Shown here: one piece after another, positions 1-10,816 of the stretch
Position numbering within the stretch: position 1 is the stretch's first letter
Layout of the letters: every line of letters begins with the position of its first letter
Notes under the pieces: generated by a model
The model's database searches: none
Seen by the model: the letters and a program-made list of their open reading frames with translations, nothing else
Told to the model about the DNA's origin: nothing
Origin: Malaya genurostris
Lineage: Eukaryota > Arthropoda > Insecta > Diptera > Culicidae
Assembly (NCBI RefSeq): GCF_030247185.1
Contig: NC_080571.1
Location: forward strand, 167,422,047 to 167,486,046
DNA: 64,000 bases
Reading direction: 5' to 3'
Made by a program: the position numbers and the translations under genes

Positions 1-19
1 CAGGAGCAAAACTGCTGAA

Positions 20-955
20 TTGTCCGACTTTCTTCAAGAGAAGAATGCCGATATTGCTATTTTAACTGAAACTCATCTTAAACCTGAAATTTCTATTTTT
101 ATTTCCAATTACAGGATTCACAGGCTCGACAGGACAACTACCAGAGGAGGGGGAGTTGCCATTGCCATTAAACGATCCATTCAGCACAGGCTTCTGTCAG
201 CCTTTAAATTGCAACTCATAGAAGCCATCGGAATTGAGATTACAACGACGATGGGACCCATCATCATTATTGCAGCGTACTGCCCCAAACAAACCAATCT
301 TCGAGATGGTACGTGTGCATCATTGAAGCGAGATCTGGCTATGCTCACTCGACGACAGAACAAATTCATCATTGCTGGGGACCTGAACGCACGGCATGAG
401 CTGTGGGGAAACAGAAGACAGAATCGAAACGGATTCGTACTTGCCGAAGATTACGAAGCTGGACAATACAACATCTTCGCTCCGGATCAACCAACGCGAC
501 TTTTCAGATCGGGAGTTCATTCCATTTTGGATATATTCATCAGCAACATCGCCATAGACAGCTCTCCGGTTGTCTTCAACGAGCTCTCTTCTGACCACTT
601 TCCAGTAATATTGACGTTGGGATCTTCACCAGAAACAGTGCCTATTCAACCTCGGAGGAACTATTATCGCACCGATTGGGTCCAATTTCAACAAATCGCC
701 GACCAACTTATTAATATCGATTTGCCACTTGATTCCCCGATGGAAATCGATGCAGCCCTATTTTCCTTCCAGCATTCAATCACAGTCGCTCGTGATAGGA
801 CGGTTCCAGTACAACATATGCCGAGTTCCTCTCTTCAAATCGACAGTGTCACCAAGAAACTTATCCGACTTCGGAATATCTACCGGAGGCAGTATCAACG
901 AACTGGCATCCTAGATAGGAAGACTACTTATAACAACTTAACTAGGATAATCTAG
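20..955 (+). pseudogene. Jockey-type endonuclease domain (ORF2 N-terminal part)
   Basis: 311 codons of the EEP-type endonuclease that nicks target DNA for target-primed reverse transcription. Visible family motifs: ILTETHLKPE near the start (metal-binding Glu), RGGGVAIA, AGDLNARHELWG around residues 120-130, and SSDHFPVIL near 195, which carries the catalytic Asp-His pair. The ATG at 20 is internal to the real protein, because the usual opening of the domain lies just upstream. The frame ends in TAG (953-955), eight bases before the N gap. The same frame resumes after the duplicated 33 bp on the far side of the gap, so the TAG is a single nonsense codon, not a natural end. Confidence 0.85.
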
Positions 956-962
956 GAAAGGA

Positions 963-1462
963 NNNNNNNNNNNNNNNNNNNNNNNNNNNNNNNNNNNNNN
1001 NNNNNNNNNNNNNNNNNNNNNNNNNNNNNNNNNNNNNNNNNNNNNNNNNNNNNNNNNNNNNNNNNNNNNNNNNNNNNNNNNNNNNNNNNNNNNNNNNNNN
1101 NNNNNNNNNNNNNNNNNNNNNNNNNNNNNNNNNNNNNNNNNNNNNNNNNNNNNNNNNNNNNNNNNNNNNNNNNNNNNNNNNNNNNNNNNNNNNNNNNNNN
1201 NNNNNNNNNNNNNNNNNNNNNNNNNNNNNNNNNNNNNNNNNNNNNNNNNNNNNNNNNNNNNNNNNNNNNNNNNNNNNNNNNNNNNNNNNNNNNNNNNNNN
1301 NNNNNNNNNNNNNNNNNNNNNNNNNNNNNNNNNNNNNNNNNNNNNNNNNNNNNNNNNNNNNNNNNNNNNNNNNNNNNNNNNNNNNNNNNNNNNNNNNNNN
1401 NNNNNNNNNNNNNNNNNNNNNNNNNNNNNNNNNNNNNNNNNNNNNNNNNNNNNNNNNNNNNN
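963..1462. other. assembly gap of exactly 500 N
   Basis: Exactly 500 Ns. The 33 bases before the gap (930-962) are repeated exactly after it (1463-1495), so the true missing length may be zero. Confidence 0.97.
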
Positions 1463-1488
1463 ATAACAACTTAACTAGGATAATCTAG

Positions 1489-2958
1489 GAAAGGATATCT
1501 GAGCTTCGCAACAAGAACTTCCAGCAAAAGCTTCGAGAAATTCTCCCACATTCAAAGCCCTTCTGGTCCTTAACGAAGGTGCTTAAGAAAAAATCGAAGC
1601 CTATTCCTCCTCTGATGTCACCCCAGGACGCAGCTGAAGGAATACCTTTAATCACACCAGTAGAGAAAGCAAATGCGCTAGGCCAGCAGTTTGTGTGTTC
1701 TCACAATTTAGGACTTAACATTGTTAGTCCATATGAAAGAGCCGTTGCTGATAGCGTAGCTGAGGTTGACCAATCAGACAGCTTGGTTCCTGAGGAAAGT
1801 AGAGTCACTGCGAATGAGCTGATGGCTTTTGTGAAAAAATCCAAAAATATGAAGGCCCCCGGTTTCGACAACACATTCAACATTGAGCTGAAACATTTGA
1901 GTATTCGCTCATTTGTCTTCTTAGCTAAAATTTTTAACAGGTGCTGGGAGCTTGGTTACTTCCCTTCAATGTGGAAGTTAGCTAAAGTCATCCCAGTTTT
2001 GAAACCGGGGAAAGATCCTTCGTTTTCCAAGAGCTATCGGCCCATCAGCTTACTCTCTGCCCTACAAAGGCGAATTCTTGCTTTCGCAGATGAACAGGAT
2101 ATATTTCTGGAAGAACAGTTTGGGTTCCGGAAAGGAAGATCCACCATCCACCAACTCACAAGGGTTAACAACTTCATCCAGCAAAACAAATCAGTGTCCA
2201 AAACGACTGCCATGGCACTATTGGATATTGAAAAGGCATTCGATAATGTGTGGCACGATGGACTGGTGTTCAAACTGCATCGGTATAATTTTCCCATGTA
2301 TCTTATTAAAATTATCAAAAATTATCTTGCAGATAGAGCATTCCAGGTTTCTCTGAATAATGCACTTTCAGAAAGATTTACTATTCCTGCTGGTGTACCC
2401 CAGGGAAGTATCCTAGGTCCCATTCTATACAACATTTTCACATCAGACATCCCACCTCTTCCAGGTGGTGGTGTTCTGTCACAATTTGCTGATGATACTG
2501 CCATTCTTTACAAAGGTCGTGTCATTAATGCTCTGAAAAATAAACTACAGACAGGTCTGGACGCTTTAACGGAATATTTTACAGGCTGGAAAATTGTGAT
2601 CAATGCAGCAAAAACTCAGGTCATCTTGTTTCCACATTCAAGATCTCCAAAACTTGTTCCATCAGACGAATGCAGAATACGATTCGGTGATGAGGTCATT
2701 CAATGGTCCGATGAAGTTATCTATCTAGGACTCACCTTTGACAGACATCTGATATTCAGGTCACATGTTGACAAAATCGTTCAAAAATGTAGCATACTCA
2801 TTAGGTCTCTGTATCCGCTGATTTGTAGAACATCTAAACTATGCCTGAAGAATCAGATGGCTGTCTATAAACAAATCATCTACCCCGCAATTGAATACGC
2901 AGTCCCTATTTGGCGGGGCTGTGCACGAACACACAAACTTAGGCTTCAGCGCATTTAA
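1489..2958 (+). pseudogene. Jockey-clade reverse transcriptase (ORF2 C-terminal part)
   Basis: About 490 codons open from just after the TAG at 1486-1488. Domain order: linker; NMKAPGFDN; KPGKDPSFSKSYRPISLLS (fingers); EEQFGFRKGRST; ALLDIEKAFDNVWHDGL (first catalytic Asp); GVPQGSILGP; FADDTAIL (catalytic pair); YLGLTFD thumb. The frame stops at TAA 2956-2958, but the same frame continues for about 60 codons (MILNLPPWT region), matching the second Jockey copy at 52681, so this stop is also a mutation. RT active-site residues are intact. No ribosome-site inference is made: LINE ORF2 starts well upstream, and the GTG at 1579 is not meaningful. Confidence 0.9.
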
Positions 2959-3335
2959 AGTAAGATCTTAAAGATGATTCTAAATCTACCCCCTTGGACA
3001 AGGACTAGTGAAGTACATGAGATGGCCTCACTGGATATACTAGAACAAAAATTCGAACAATACTGCACGAAATTTGAAGAGAGGTGCTCAATCTCTGAAA
3101 TACAAATAATTCAAAATTTGTACGTATTGGGTTAGGGATAGTTATAAGGTAGATATTTTATAAATAATTAAAATAAATATTATGATTAAACATTAGTATG
3201 TAAAACAAGAGTAACTAAAACACCTATTATAAATAACGAATCGTATGAACAACAAAGATGAAAGGCCAAATGGTCAAAACACTTGTACTGTAAAATGTTG
3301 ATGTAATACACAAAAATAAGATTAATAAACAGATA
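2959..3335 (+). other. Jockey copy 1: post-stop coding tail and 3' UTR
   Basis: Carries the residual C-terminal frame (to the TAG at about 3133) and then AT-rich non-coding DNA with AATAAA-like motifs, typical of a Jockey 3' UTR. No clean poly(A) tail or target duplication is seen, so the 3' limit is approximate. Confidence 0.55.
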
Positions 3336-4079
3336 TTTATGCATGCATGCATGAAAATCGATCATTTCTTCTTGTGCGTTGGATGAAAGCAGACGTCGGG
3401 GCGAGAAGACGCATTCAAACAGCGGCATCGGAGAGCGCACCTTCTGCGTGGTTAAAAACCTCAAACGCTCAGGTCGTAGTTCTCATTTGCCTTCCGGTCG
3501 TCAAGGTGAGAAGACGCATTAAACCAGTTTCGCATCATTTGGTACTGCGAGCGGATGTGTCGGTTTGTTCGCAAAGCTAGTTTCAATCAGACCCTGTCAG
3601 CTTGGAGCGAAATCAATATTCAGTTCAGCAACGCCATCGCACGGTGTCACATTCAACATATCATGTCAATTGTATGGGTGCGCAGTGCTGCTTTTTTGGC
3701 GCGCACGAATTTGACATATCTCTCCCCTACTTCTGTGTACGAGATTCGATGCGGACTCGCCTGAGGACGCCATGCTCGCACAAAATGTTGTTGCCAATGA
3801 TTTGTTCGGGAAATGTGAGAGCTGGACATCTTGTTAATATGATGTCTTTGTTTCAATTCAAGCAAGAACGATTGCATCAGCTGCTGATGGTTTGCATTGA
3901 AGAGAAAGAAAACAAGAAACGAAATGTGGACAGCATTATATAAAATCAGCCGTTCTAATGGCTCTAAATGTTATCTAAAGAACTATTACGATTTTTTTCT
4001 TTGCAAATCGAAGGTAGAAATCATCAGTTTAGTGAAAATCCAAAATAATTTGATTTGCTTCGTGCACTTTTCGATTTGC
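3336..4079. other. gene-free stretch with small direct repeats
   Basis: No recognisable coding sequence. A GAGAAGACGCATT motif occurs twice (about 3400 and 3508). The piece at about 3925-3985 resembles the DNA at 52870-52930, so it is a dispersed repeat. Short open frames here show no family motif. Confidence 0.5.
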
Positions 4080-4350
4080 GAAAATCGTTTGAGAAAAATG
4101 TTTCGAACTATGCTGAAAATCGTAGAGAATTTCACAATTTGGTCCTTCTAAAAGGCAGAAATGAATCCTGTACAGCATCTTGATAGTTTCTTTCAATGAA
4201 ATATGCAAATCCGAAATGAGATAATCGACGTCAAAAATCGTTGAAAATTTCAGTAGTGGAATTTTCGCAATTCACACAATCGATCAACTATCAATTTAAA
4301 TTCGAAAGTGTAAAGAAATCGTGTCAGTTTTATTTGTATTCACGACATCC
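4080..4350 (+). repeat. fragment of dispersed repeat K (LTR-like)
   Basis: Similar to the reverse complement of 35820-35985 (ACAATTTGG..CCTTCT block) and of 37240-37330 (TTCGAAAGT..GTGTCAGTTT block). K also occurs at 52930-53419. In the 35.7-37.9 kb copy, K-type sequence flanks a gag fragment on both sides, so K is probably the LTR of a gypsy-like family. Confidence 0.6.
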
Positions 4351-4455
4351 AGTTATGTCTCTGACATTACACACCCGTACTTTTTTTAACCAGAGCAGTT
4401 TTGATTTCATCATGAACATTCAACTATTCATCAACTTGTCAGAGTAACGAACATA

Positions 4456-4599
4456 ATGAAGGCAAACAAATCTTCTGGGTTATCCACTGGAGTTGCTCTT
4501 CTAGACATAGAAAATGCATTCGACAGTGTTTGGCACAAAGGTTTGATAGCAAAAATGTCTGATTTCCAGTTTCCTATTTATTTGATCAAAATGAGATAG
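4456..4599 (+). pseudogene. Jockey-clade RT fragment
   Basis: 48 codons ending in TAG. They align with the core of the Jockey RT at about 2190-2320: GVALLDIENAFDSVWHKGL holds the first catalytic Asp block, followed by FPIYLIK. The fragment ends ten bases before a TA array. It is a third, separate Jockey-family piece. Confidence 0.8.
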
Positions 4600-4604
4600 A
4601 ATCA

Positions 4605-5128
<524 letters not shown>

Positions 5129-5150
5129 CTGAAAAATATGAAAGTTAGTT

Positions 5151-6068
5151 TCAAAGTCTTTCAATATTTTCTTTATGAATTTCCCGACCAGTGCTATCGC
5201 GAGCTGTTCTTCCTTTGTCTTCAATAGCTCTGGTTTGAAAGTATCGCTGAATGGTTTTTCTCTTAATTCCTTGTATTTTTTTGTAAATTGTTTTATTCTC
5301 ATCCATATGTGGTTCTACCTCTCGATTTTTGTTATGATAGAGTAAATCTTTGCTTCTTGTTTTTTCATTAGCTAAGATAACTTCATCATAAAATTTGTTG
5401 CGTTCTTCAAGCATGGTGTCGATATTCAGAGGTCTTTCCTGCCCGTCTTTTAACCCATAAAATATTTCTCTTGGTTTAAGACCTGTAGCAGTATGGATGG
5501 TGTTATTGTATAAAGTACTAGCAATCAAGAAAATTTCCTTATTATTCAGATCAGCATATTGATGTTTTATGCATCGAAAGATTTCTGCTATCGTGGAGTG
5601 AAACCTTTCGACCATACCGTTGCTTTCACTGTGATTGGCCGGGATGAAGTGAATTTGGATGTTTAAATTTTTGATCAAACCTCTTATCTCTGCTGATCTC
5701 AAAGCTGGTTCGTTGTCACTAACAATTAGTCCGGGTGTTCCGTACGTTGAGAAATATTTCAATAAACCTTTTCTAATAACTGTTATGGTTCTGGATTTAA
5801 TGGGATTCAAGACACCAAATCTGGAAAATTTATCAATAACTGATAGGAAAATATAGGGTTGAGTTACAAAAATATCAATATGAATAGGCTTTTTTGTGTT
5901 AGGTGTTGAACCATGACGGATTTTATAAGGATGCCTATCATACTTATTTTTGTTACACACTTCACATAGTTTTACATATCGTTGAATTTTGAATCTCATT
6001 TTAGGGAAAAAGAATCTGTTAGAAATTTGGTTTTCTGTTCTCCCAAACACCTCTATGAGCTGATTCAT
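5151..6068 (-). pseudogene. pol of element B, integrase part (after frameshift)
   Basis: Integrase, which joins the cDNA ends to target DNA. Visible: the HHCC finger remnant LCEVCNKNKYDRHP, first catalytic Asp in HIDIFV, second in IVSDNEPALRS, catalytic Glu in ESNGMVERFHS, and the tail GREIHKENIERL before the stop. It is in a different frame from 6019-8973 because of a one-base difference near 6022 (compare 6413-6424 in the other duplicate). Three codons present in the duplicate (ATTTCCAAA around 6263) are missing here. Confidence 0.85.
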
Positions 6069-6566
6069 GAGTTTGTTCTATTAGAAGACTTTGTTCTTCT
6101 GCTGTAGTTACGTCAATTAAGAGTTTCTGTGTCATGAATACTTTGAAAGTCTTACATTTACTAAAATAGTTTTTATTATTAATGGGAATTAAGACACAAA
6201 ATCTGGAAAATTTATCAATAACTGATAGGAAAATATAGGGTTGAGTTATAAAAATATCAATATGAATAATTTCCAAAGGCTTTTTTGTGTTAGGTGTTGA
6301 ACCATGACGGATTTTATAAGGATGCCTATCATACTTATTTTTGTTACACACTTCACATAGTTTTACATATCGTTGAATTTTGAATCTCATTTTAGGGAAA
6401 AAGAATCTGTTAGAAATTTGTTTTTTGTTCTCCCAAACACCTCTATGAGCTGATTCATGAGTTTGTTCTATTAGAAGACTTTGTTCTTCTGCTGTAGTTA
6501 CGTCAATTAAGAGTTTATGTGTCATGAATACTTTGAAAGTCTTACATCTACTAAAATAGTTTTTAT
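5799..6566 (-). repeat. tandem duplication inside element B integrase (2 x ~380 bp)
   Basis: About 5799-6177 and 6180-6566 are the same sequence with a few substitutions, one 9-base deletion and one 1-base insertion in the left copy. Examples: CTGGAAAATTTATCAATAAC at 5821 and 6203; TTGTTCTTCTGCTGTAGTTA at about 6090 and 6481. Confidence 0.95.
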
Positions 6567-8973
6567 AAACTATTTGTATACTATTCATTAAAGACTCTGG
6601 GCAAAGAATACAATTCGTTCGTCTCAGGTCCATATATTCTTTGAATATTCTTATTAATAGAGGTACCCCAAATACCAACCTTGTGATTGTTCTTCGAAAG
6701 ATATTCGGAAAAATTTGTTTATAGTCATCTGGTTCATCTGGTCCTATCTTGAGAACAATTTGATTGCTGAAGGTGTTCAAGGGTAATTCGGTACATTTTA
6801 TGAACTCTGAAGCGTCTATATCAGCAGAGTGTATGCTCATGTCCTCGGATGAGACGCTCTCGTTCACATTAAGTTCGTTTTGAATTCGGGATAGACTATC
6901 TGCAACGATATTTTGTTTCCCTGGCCTATATTTGATCTCGAATTCGAACTCACTCAGCGAAAGACGCCAGTGAACTAATCTGTTGTTAGTATCTTTTAGG
7001 TTTAAACCATATGTTAGTGGTTTGTGATCGGTGTACAGGATAAATTTTCGTCCATAAAGGTATGGTCGAAAATATTTACAGGCCCATACAACCGCGAGGA
7101 GTTCTTTTTCTATAGTGGAGTATTTTTCCTCTGACTTATTCAGGGTCCTGGAGGCAAACGCTATTGGTTTATCACTACCAATGACACCTTGGGACAGAAC
7201 TGCTCCAATAGCAAAACTGGGAGCGTCTGTAGTCAGCGCGGATGGTTTTGAAAAGTCTGGATATTGTAGGATAGCGCTTCCAGAAAGAATATTCTTGCAT
7301 TTTTCGAAGGCTGTTGTAAATTCTTTTGAATGTGTAATCGATTCACCTTTTCTTAAAGCGTTAGTGAGAGGCTTTGCTATCTTAGCAAAGTCTCGAATAA
7401 ACTTCCGATAGTAGCCAAGAATCCCGAGGAACCCTCGTAGTTCTTTTTTATTTTGAGGAATTGGCCATTTTTGAATAATTTCTATTTTGTCTGGATTTGG
7501 TTTAACTCCATCCGTCGTCACAATGTGACCCAAAAAGGCAACTTCCCTCTGAAGGAATTCGCTCTTGTCTAGTTGAATTTTTAAGTTATGTTTCTGAAGC
7601 GTAGCGAAAATCTTCGACAGGTTGTCGAGATGCTCTGTCAAACTAGTGGAAAAAACAATGATGTCATCCATATACACAAGGCAGATGACACCGATATGCT
7701 CCCTCAATACATTGTCCATCACACGCTGGAATGTAGAAGGCGCATTTTTCAACCTGAAGGGCATTCTTAGAAATTCGTAGTGTCCATTTTCGACACTAAA
7801 TGCAGGTTTTGGAATGTCAGATTTTTCGAACTCGACTTGGTGGAAGCCAGAAGCGAGATCTAAAGTTGTAAAATACATACAGCGTCCTAATTTATCGAGG
7901 ATGTATGTAATATTTGGAATTGGATAGCGGTCATCGACTGTTTTCTCGTTAAGTTTCCTGTAATCTATAACGAGACGCCATTTTTTATTACCGGAACCAT
8001 CTAATTTTTTTGGCATGATCCACACAGGGGACGTCCATGGACTATTAGAATGCTGGATGATACCTTGTTCGAGCATTTTAGAAATCTGACGCTGTACCTC
8101 TTCTTTATGACAAAAAGGGTAGCGGTACGATTTTGCATGAATCGGTAAATCATCTTTTGTTTTTATACGGTGTTTTATGGCATTTGTAAAAGTAAGCTCA
8201 TCACCTTCGATATAAAACACATCATCATACTTGTGAATCACTTTCAAAAGTTTATTTCGCTCTTCGTCGTTTAAGTGTGAAATTCGCAGTTGCTCGAAAA
8301 GAGATTTTTTTATGCCAGGTTTGTTGAAGACAGGTGTTCTAGTTTCAAAGTTATTGATTTCAGGTTTCAACAATTCGTGATCTAAATTAATCTTGAGTGG
8401 TTCGTTTGAATAGTTCGTTATAATAACACGAGTTTGATGATCAGAGATATTGTACAAGCCAGAATGAATAACAACATTTTCCTGAACAAGAAGATCGCTC
8501 TCCAGGAAAAAGTCTCCGTCTTTAGTTTTGGTGGGGATACCAACGGTTTTTGTTTCTTGAGAATTCAGACTAATATTCTGAACATCGGGATATTTCCGAA
8601 ACATTTTTATTGTTCCGTTTGGGAGTTGTAATTCATTTGTTTCAGTCAAAATGTTTGCTTTGGAATTTTTTAGTGTTTCATAGCCAATAAGGCCATCAAA
8701 GAGGGGGTGGAATCGAAAAACGAAGAACGTTGATTCTTCAACTCCTTGAATTTGTGGGAAAGGGTTTAATTTTACAAAACGGTCTATTTCGTGAGAGCCA
8801 CGTACATTTCGCACGCGCATTGGATTTGTCAATTTGCATTTTGAATAATTAACGTGTTTCGGATCAATGTAATTTTTGTTTGCGCCTGTGTCTATGAGGA
8901 AGCATAAAGGCCCTTTGTTCGTTTCTCTTATTATGTAAGGGATACAGTTGTTTATGTTTGCGGTGGTAAACAT
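6019..8973 (-). pseudogene. pol of element B: protease, RT, RNase H, integrase finger
   Basis: 984 codons. Order: aspartic protease FLIDTGANKNYID (about residue 26); RT with WRLVIDYRKLNE, TTLDLASGFHQ, PFRLKNAPSTFQ (family usually has G where this has R) and LVYMDDIIVF (YMDD active site); RNase H with ALTTDAPSFAIGAVLSQ, EKELLAVVWA and YTDHKPLTY; then the integrase HHCC finger, present twice because of a tandem duplication (end of this frame repeats residues about 130 codons earlier). Overlaps the end of gag by about 20 bases in another frame, as expected for -1 frameshift expression of pol. The duplication and frameshift near 6022 disrupt integrase. Confidence 0.92.
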
Positions 8974-10274
8974 TCGACCGTCTGAAAATTTAGATCGTCT
9001 GTTTCAACTACGGCTACCGGCTCGGCTGTAGCGTCATCACAAATTTGATCTGATTGTTTTAAATGTTGTTGTTGTGGTTCTTGACCTTCATCGGCATTAC
9101 CACTGTCGTTTGGTGGGTAATGATAGTCAGAATAAAATTCGTATGGATAAATTTCATCGTAGGGAAATTAATCTCCGATGTGATAATTTGGTCTGTTCAT
9201 ATAGTTGATCTTTCGTGATCTCATCGACTGATCAACGTCCATGGGTGTAGGCTTAGGCTGAGGATTGATTTTCGGGGCGAAAGCATTATTTGCGAACGGG
9301 TTGTAGGGAGATGGCATTGTGTTCTGAGATCTCATCATATTCAACGGGTTAGGTGTCGGTTTATATGGGAATGGCTTAAATTGAAATTGTTGCATTCTTG
9401 GAGGATATTGCAGGAAAGAGCCAAAATTTTGTCTCGGTGGGAACTGTGTGAAATGGTTTCGATGTTGAATTGGTTGAAATTGCCGGGGAGCCTGCAAATT
9501 TTGCATTGGAGGAGGATGCATGTATCGTTGAGGCTTGAAAGGGATTGGTGGTTTCGTTTTGACGTAATGGTAATTGTTCTCTTCCAGGCATAACCTTAAT
9601 GCTTCTTTAAGGCTACCTGGTGTTTGTGCACGGATTATTGGCCCAAGCGGGACCTTTAGTCCGACGAGAAAAACTTTGAGACCCATTTGTTGGTAAAATG
9701 AGTTCTTTGCGTATTTCACTTGGCCATTTGCTTCGTTAAGGTTGAGCAAATTTACCAAAAGTGATACAATATGCGAGATTTTTCCATACAAATCTTCCAC
9801 TGTACCAGTTTGAGTGATTCCGAATAGGTCCTTGGTAAGAGAAACCTCATCCCTTCGGTCACTGTAGTGTGTTATCAGGTTTGATTTGATCTTATTCCAG
9901 TCTAAATTTGTTCCATAAAGCTCTAAAACGTTGTCGGCGTCACCGACAATCTTAGATCGTATTGCTTGAGTCCAAATTGTGTGCATAGTTGTTCCTTGCA
10001 CTGAATCGATAAGTGGCATTAAATTATCTATTGATCGAAGAAATGAATGCAGTTTAACGGGATCTCCATTAAATGATGGCAAGTCCCTTATAATCTGCGA
10101 CGTCTGAAGTGATTTCAGAACCTTTTCAGCAGGTGATAATTGTTCTATGTTTGCTGCGGCTGCCGCTTGCGCAGCTTGTGCTTGCCGGGCTCTATGTGCG
10201 GCCTCGGCGGCCCCTTCTGCTTCCATTTGAAGCTGCTGAATTATTTCATCTTTTTCTACGAGTTCTTGTCGCAA
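8952..10274 (-). pseudogene. gag of element B
   Basis: Structural protein. N-terminal coiled-coil-like Glu/Gln/Ala-rich segment, then a capsid-like core (LPSFNGDPVKLHSFL; LITHYSDRRDEVSLTKDLF) and a Pro/Gln/Asn-rich tail without a CCHC knuckle, as is common for gypsy-type Gag. TAA at 9168-9170 interrupts the frame, which then continues through an acidic segment ending VETDDLNFQTV and stops at 8952. Element A's gag ends in a matching DLNF-containing tail, so the TAA is probably a mutation. The upstream limit is a TTG; a TAA lies just before it, and an ATG at about 10311 is in another frame, so the true start is damaged. Confidence 0.85.
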
Positions 10275-10439
10275 TGCTGCGATTTGTTATTGGATGGAAC
10301 CATTTTTTTTACCTTAATACTTTATTTTAATAACCAGACGGGAATGGTTCGACAGATTTTTCACTGGCTTTCAACACAAGTTTACGATGTACGCTCGTAA
10401 ATGCACAATTGCGGTTAAAGGCACAAGTGAAGAATCCGT

Positions 10440-10453
10440 TTCCGACTGCGCCA
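10440..10453 (-). other. primer-binding site of element B
   Basis: On the - strand TGGCGCAGTCGGAAACGG follows the LTR terminus directly. Element C has TGGCGCAGTCGGTAAGCC at the same place. From memory this resembles the tRNA-Ser-type site of 17.6/297. Confidence 0.75.
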
Positions 10454-10757
10454 GTTATCTATTACATCCGGGAGATTCGGTTTTTAAAAAGAAAGAACTG
10501 TCTTCTAGCAAAGTCACTTAAAGAATGAATATTATTTTATCTCAGTACCCTATTTTATTCTACACTAATACAACTAGGCTTACTACTATCTTCCGTGTCT
10601 CTCTGTTGTCGCAACGTCGTTCCTGGAATCCAACACTTTGTATCGTGGAGACGAACTGATGATCTCGTACTGGTGTAATTTGCTGATGCAGCGTCTGGAT
10701 TCTCTGGAATTGGCGTTGGTGCTTCTTTGGTGGTTACCTCCTTGATCGTTGCGTTAA

Positions 10758-10759
<2 letters not shown>
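10453..10759 (-). repeat. 5' LTR of element B
   Basis: On the - strand it opens AGTTAACGCAACG and closes GTAATAGATAACT, giving AGTTA..TAACT inverted ends as in gypsy-type LTRs. It is flanked outside by a TA array and inside by the primer site. There is no second LTR to compare, so ends are set by the termini and the primer site. Confidence 0.8.

Positions 10760-10816
<57 letters not shown>
10760..10816. repeat. (TA)n(TG)n microsatellite between elements B and C
   Basis: TA from 10760 to 10796 then GT to about 10816. It is the shared outer flank of the divergent B 5' LTR and C 5' LTR. Confidence 0.95.

Larger units (their letters stand above)
1..3335 (+). mobile_element. Jockey-clade non-LTR retrotransposon, copy 1
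   Basis: A LINE whose visible part holds an apurinic-type endonuclease (20-955) and a reverse transcriptase (1489-2958), followed by an AT-rich 3' UTR that fades out near 3335. The 5' part (ORF1) lies outside the window. Clade call rests on the RT motifs GVPQGSILGP and FADDTAIL. A relative of the same family lies at 50.5-52.9 kb. Two in-frame stops (953-955 and 2956-2958) make this copy inactive. Confidence 0.85.

Noticed and set aside
942..1469. Open frame across the N gap
   Set aside because: Consists of unknown residues.
3930..3985. AGCC-GTTCTAAT-GGCT looked like a histone-type 3' stem-loop
   Set aside because: Stem is only four bases, no histone gene nearby, and the motif is part of a dispersed repeat.
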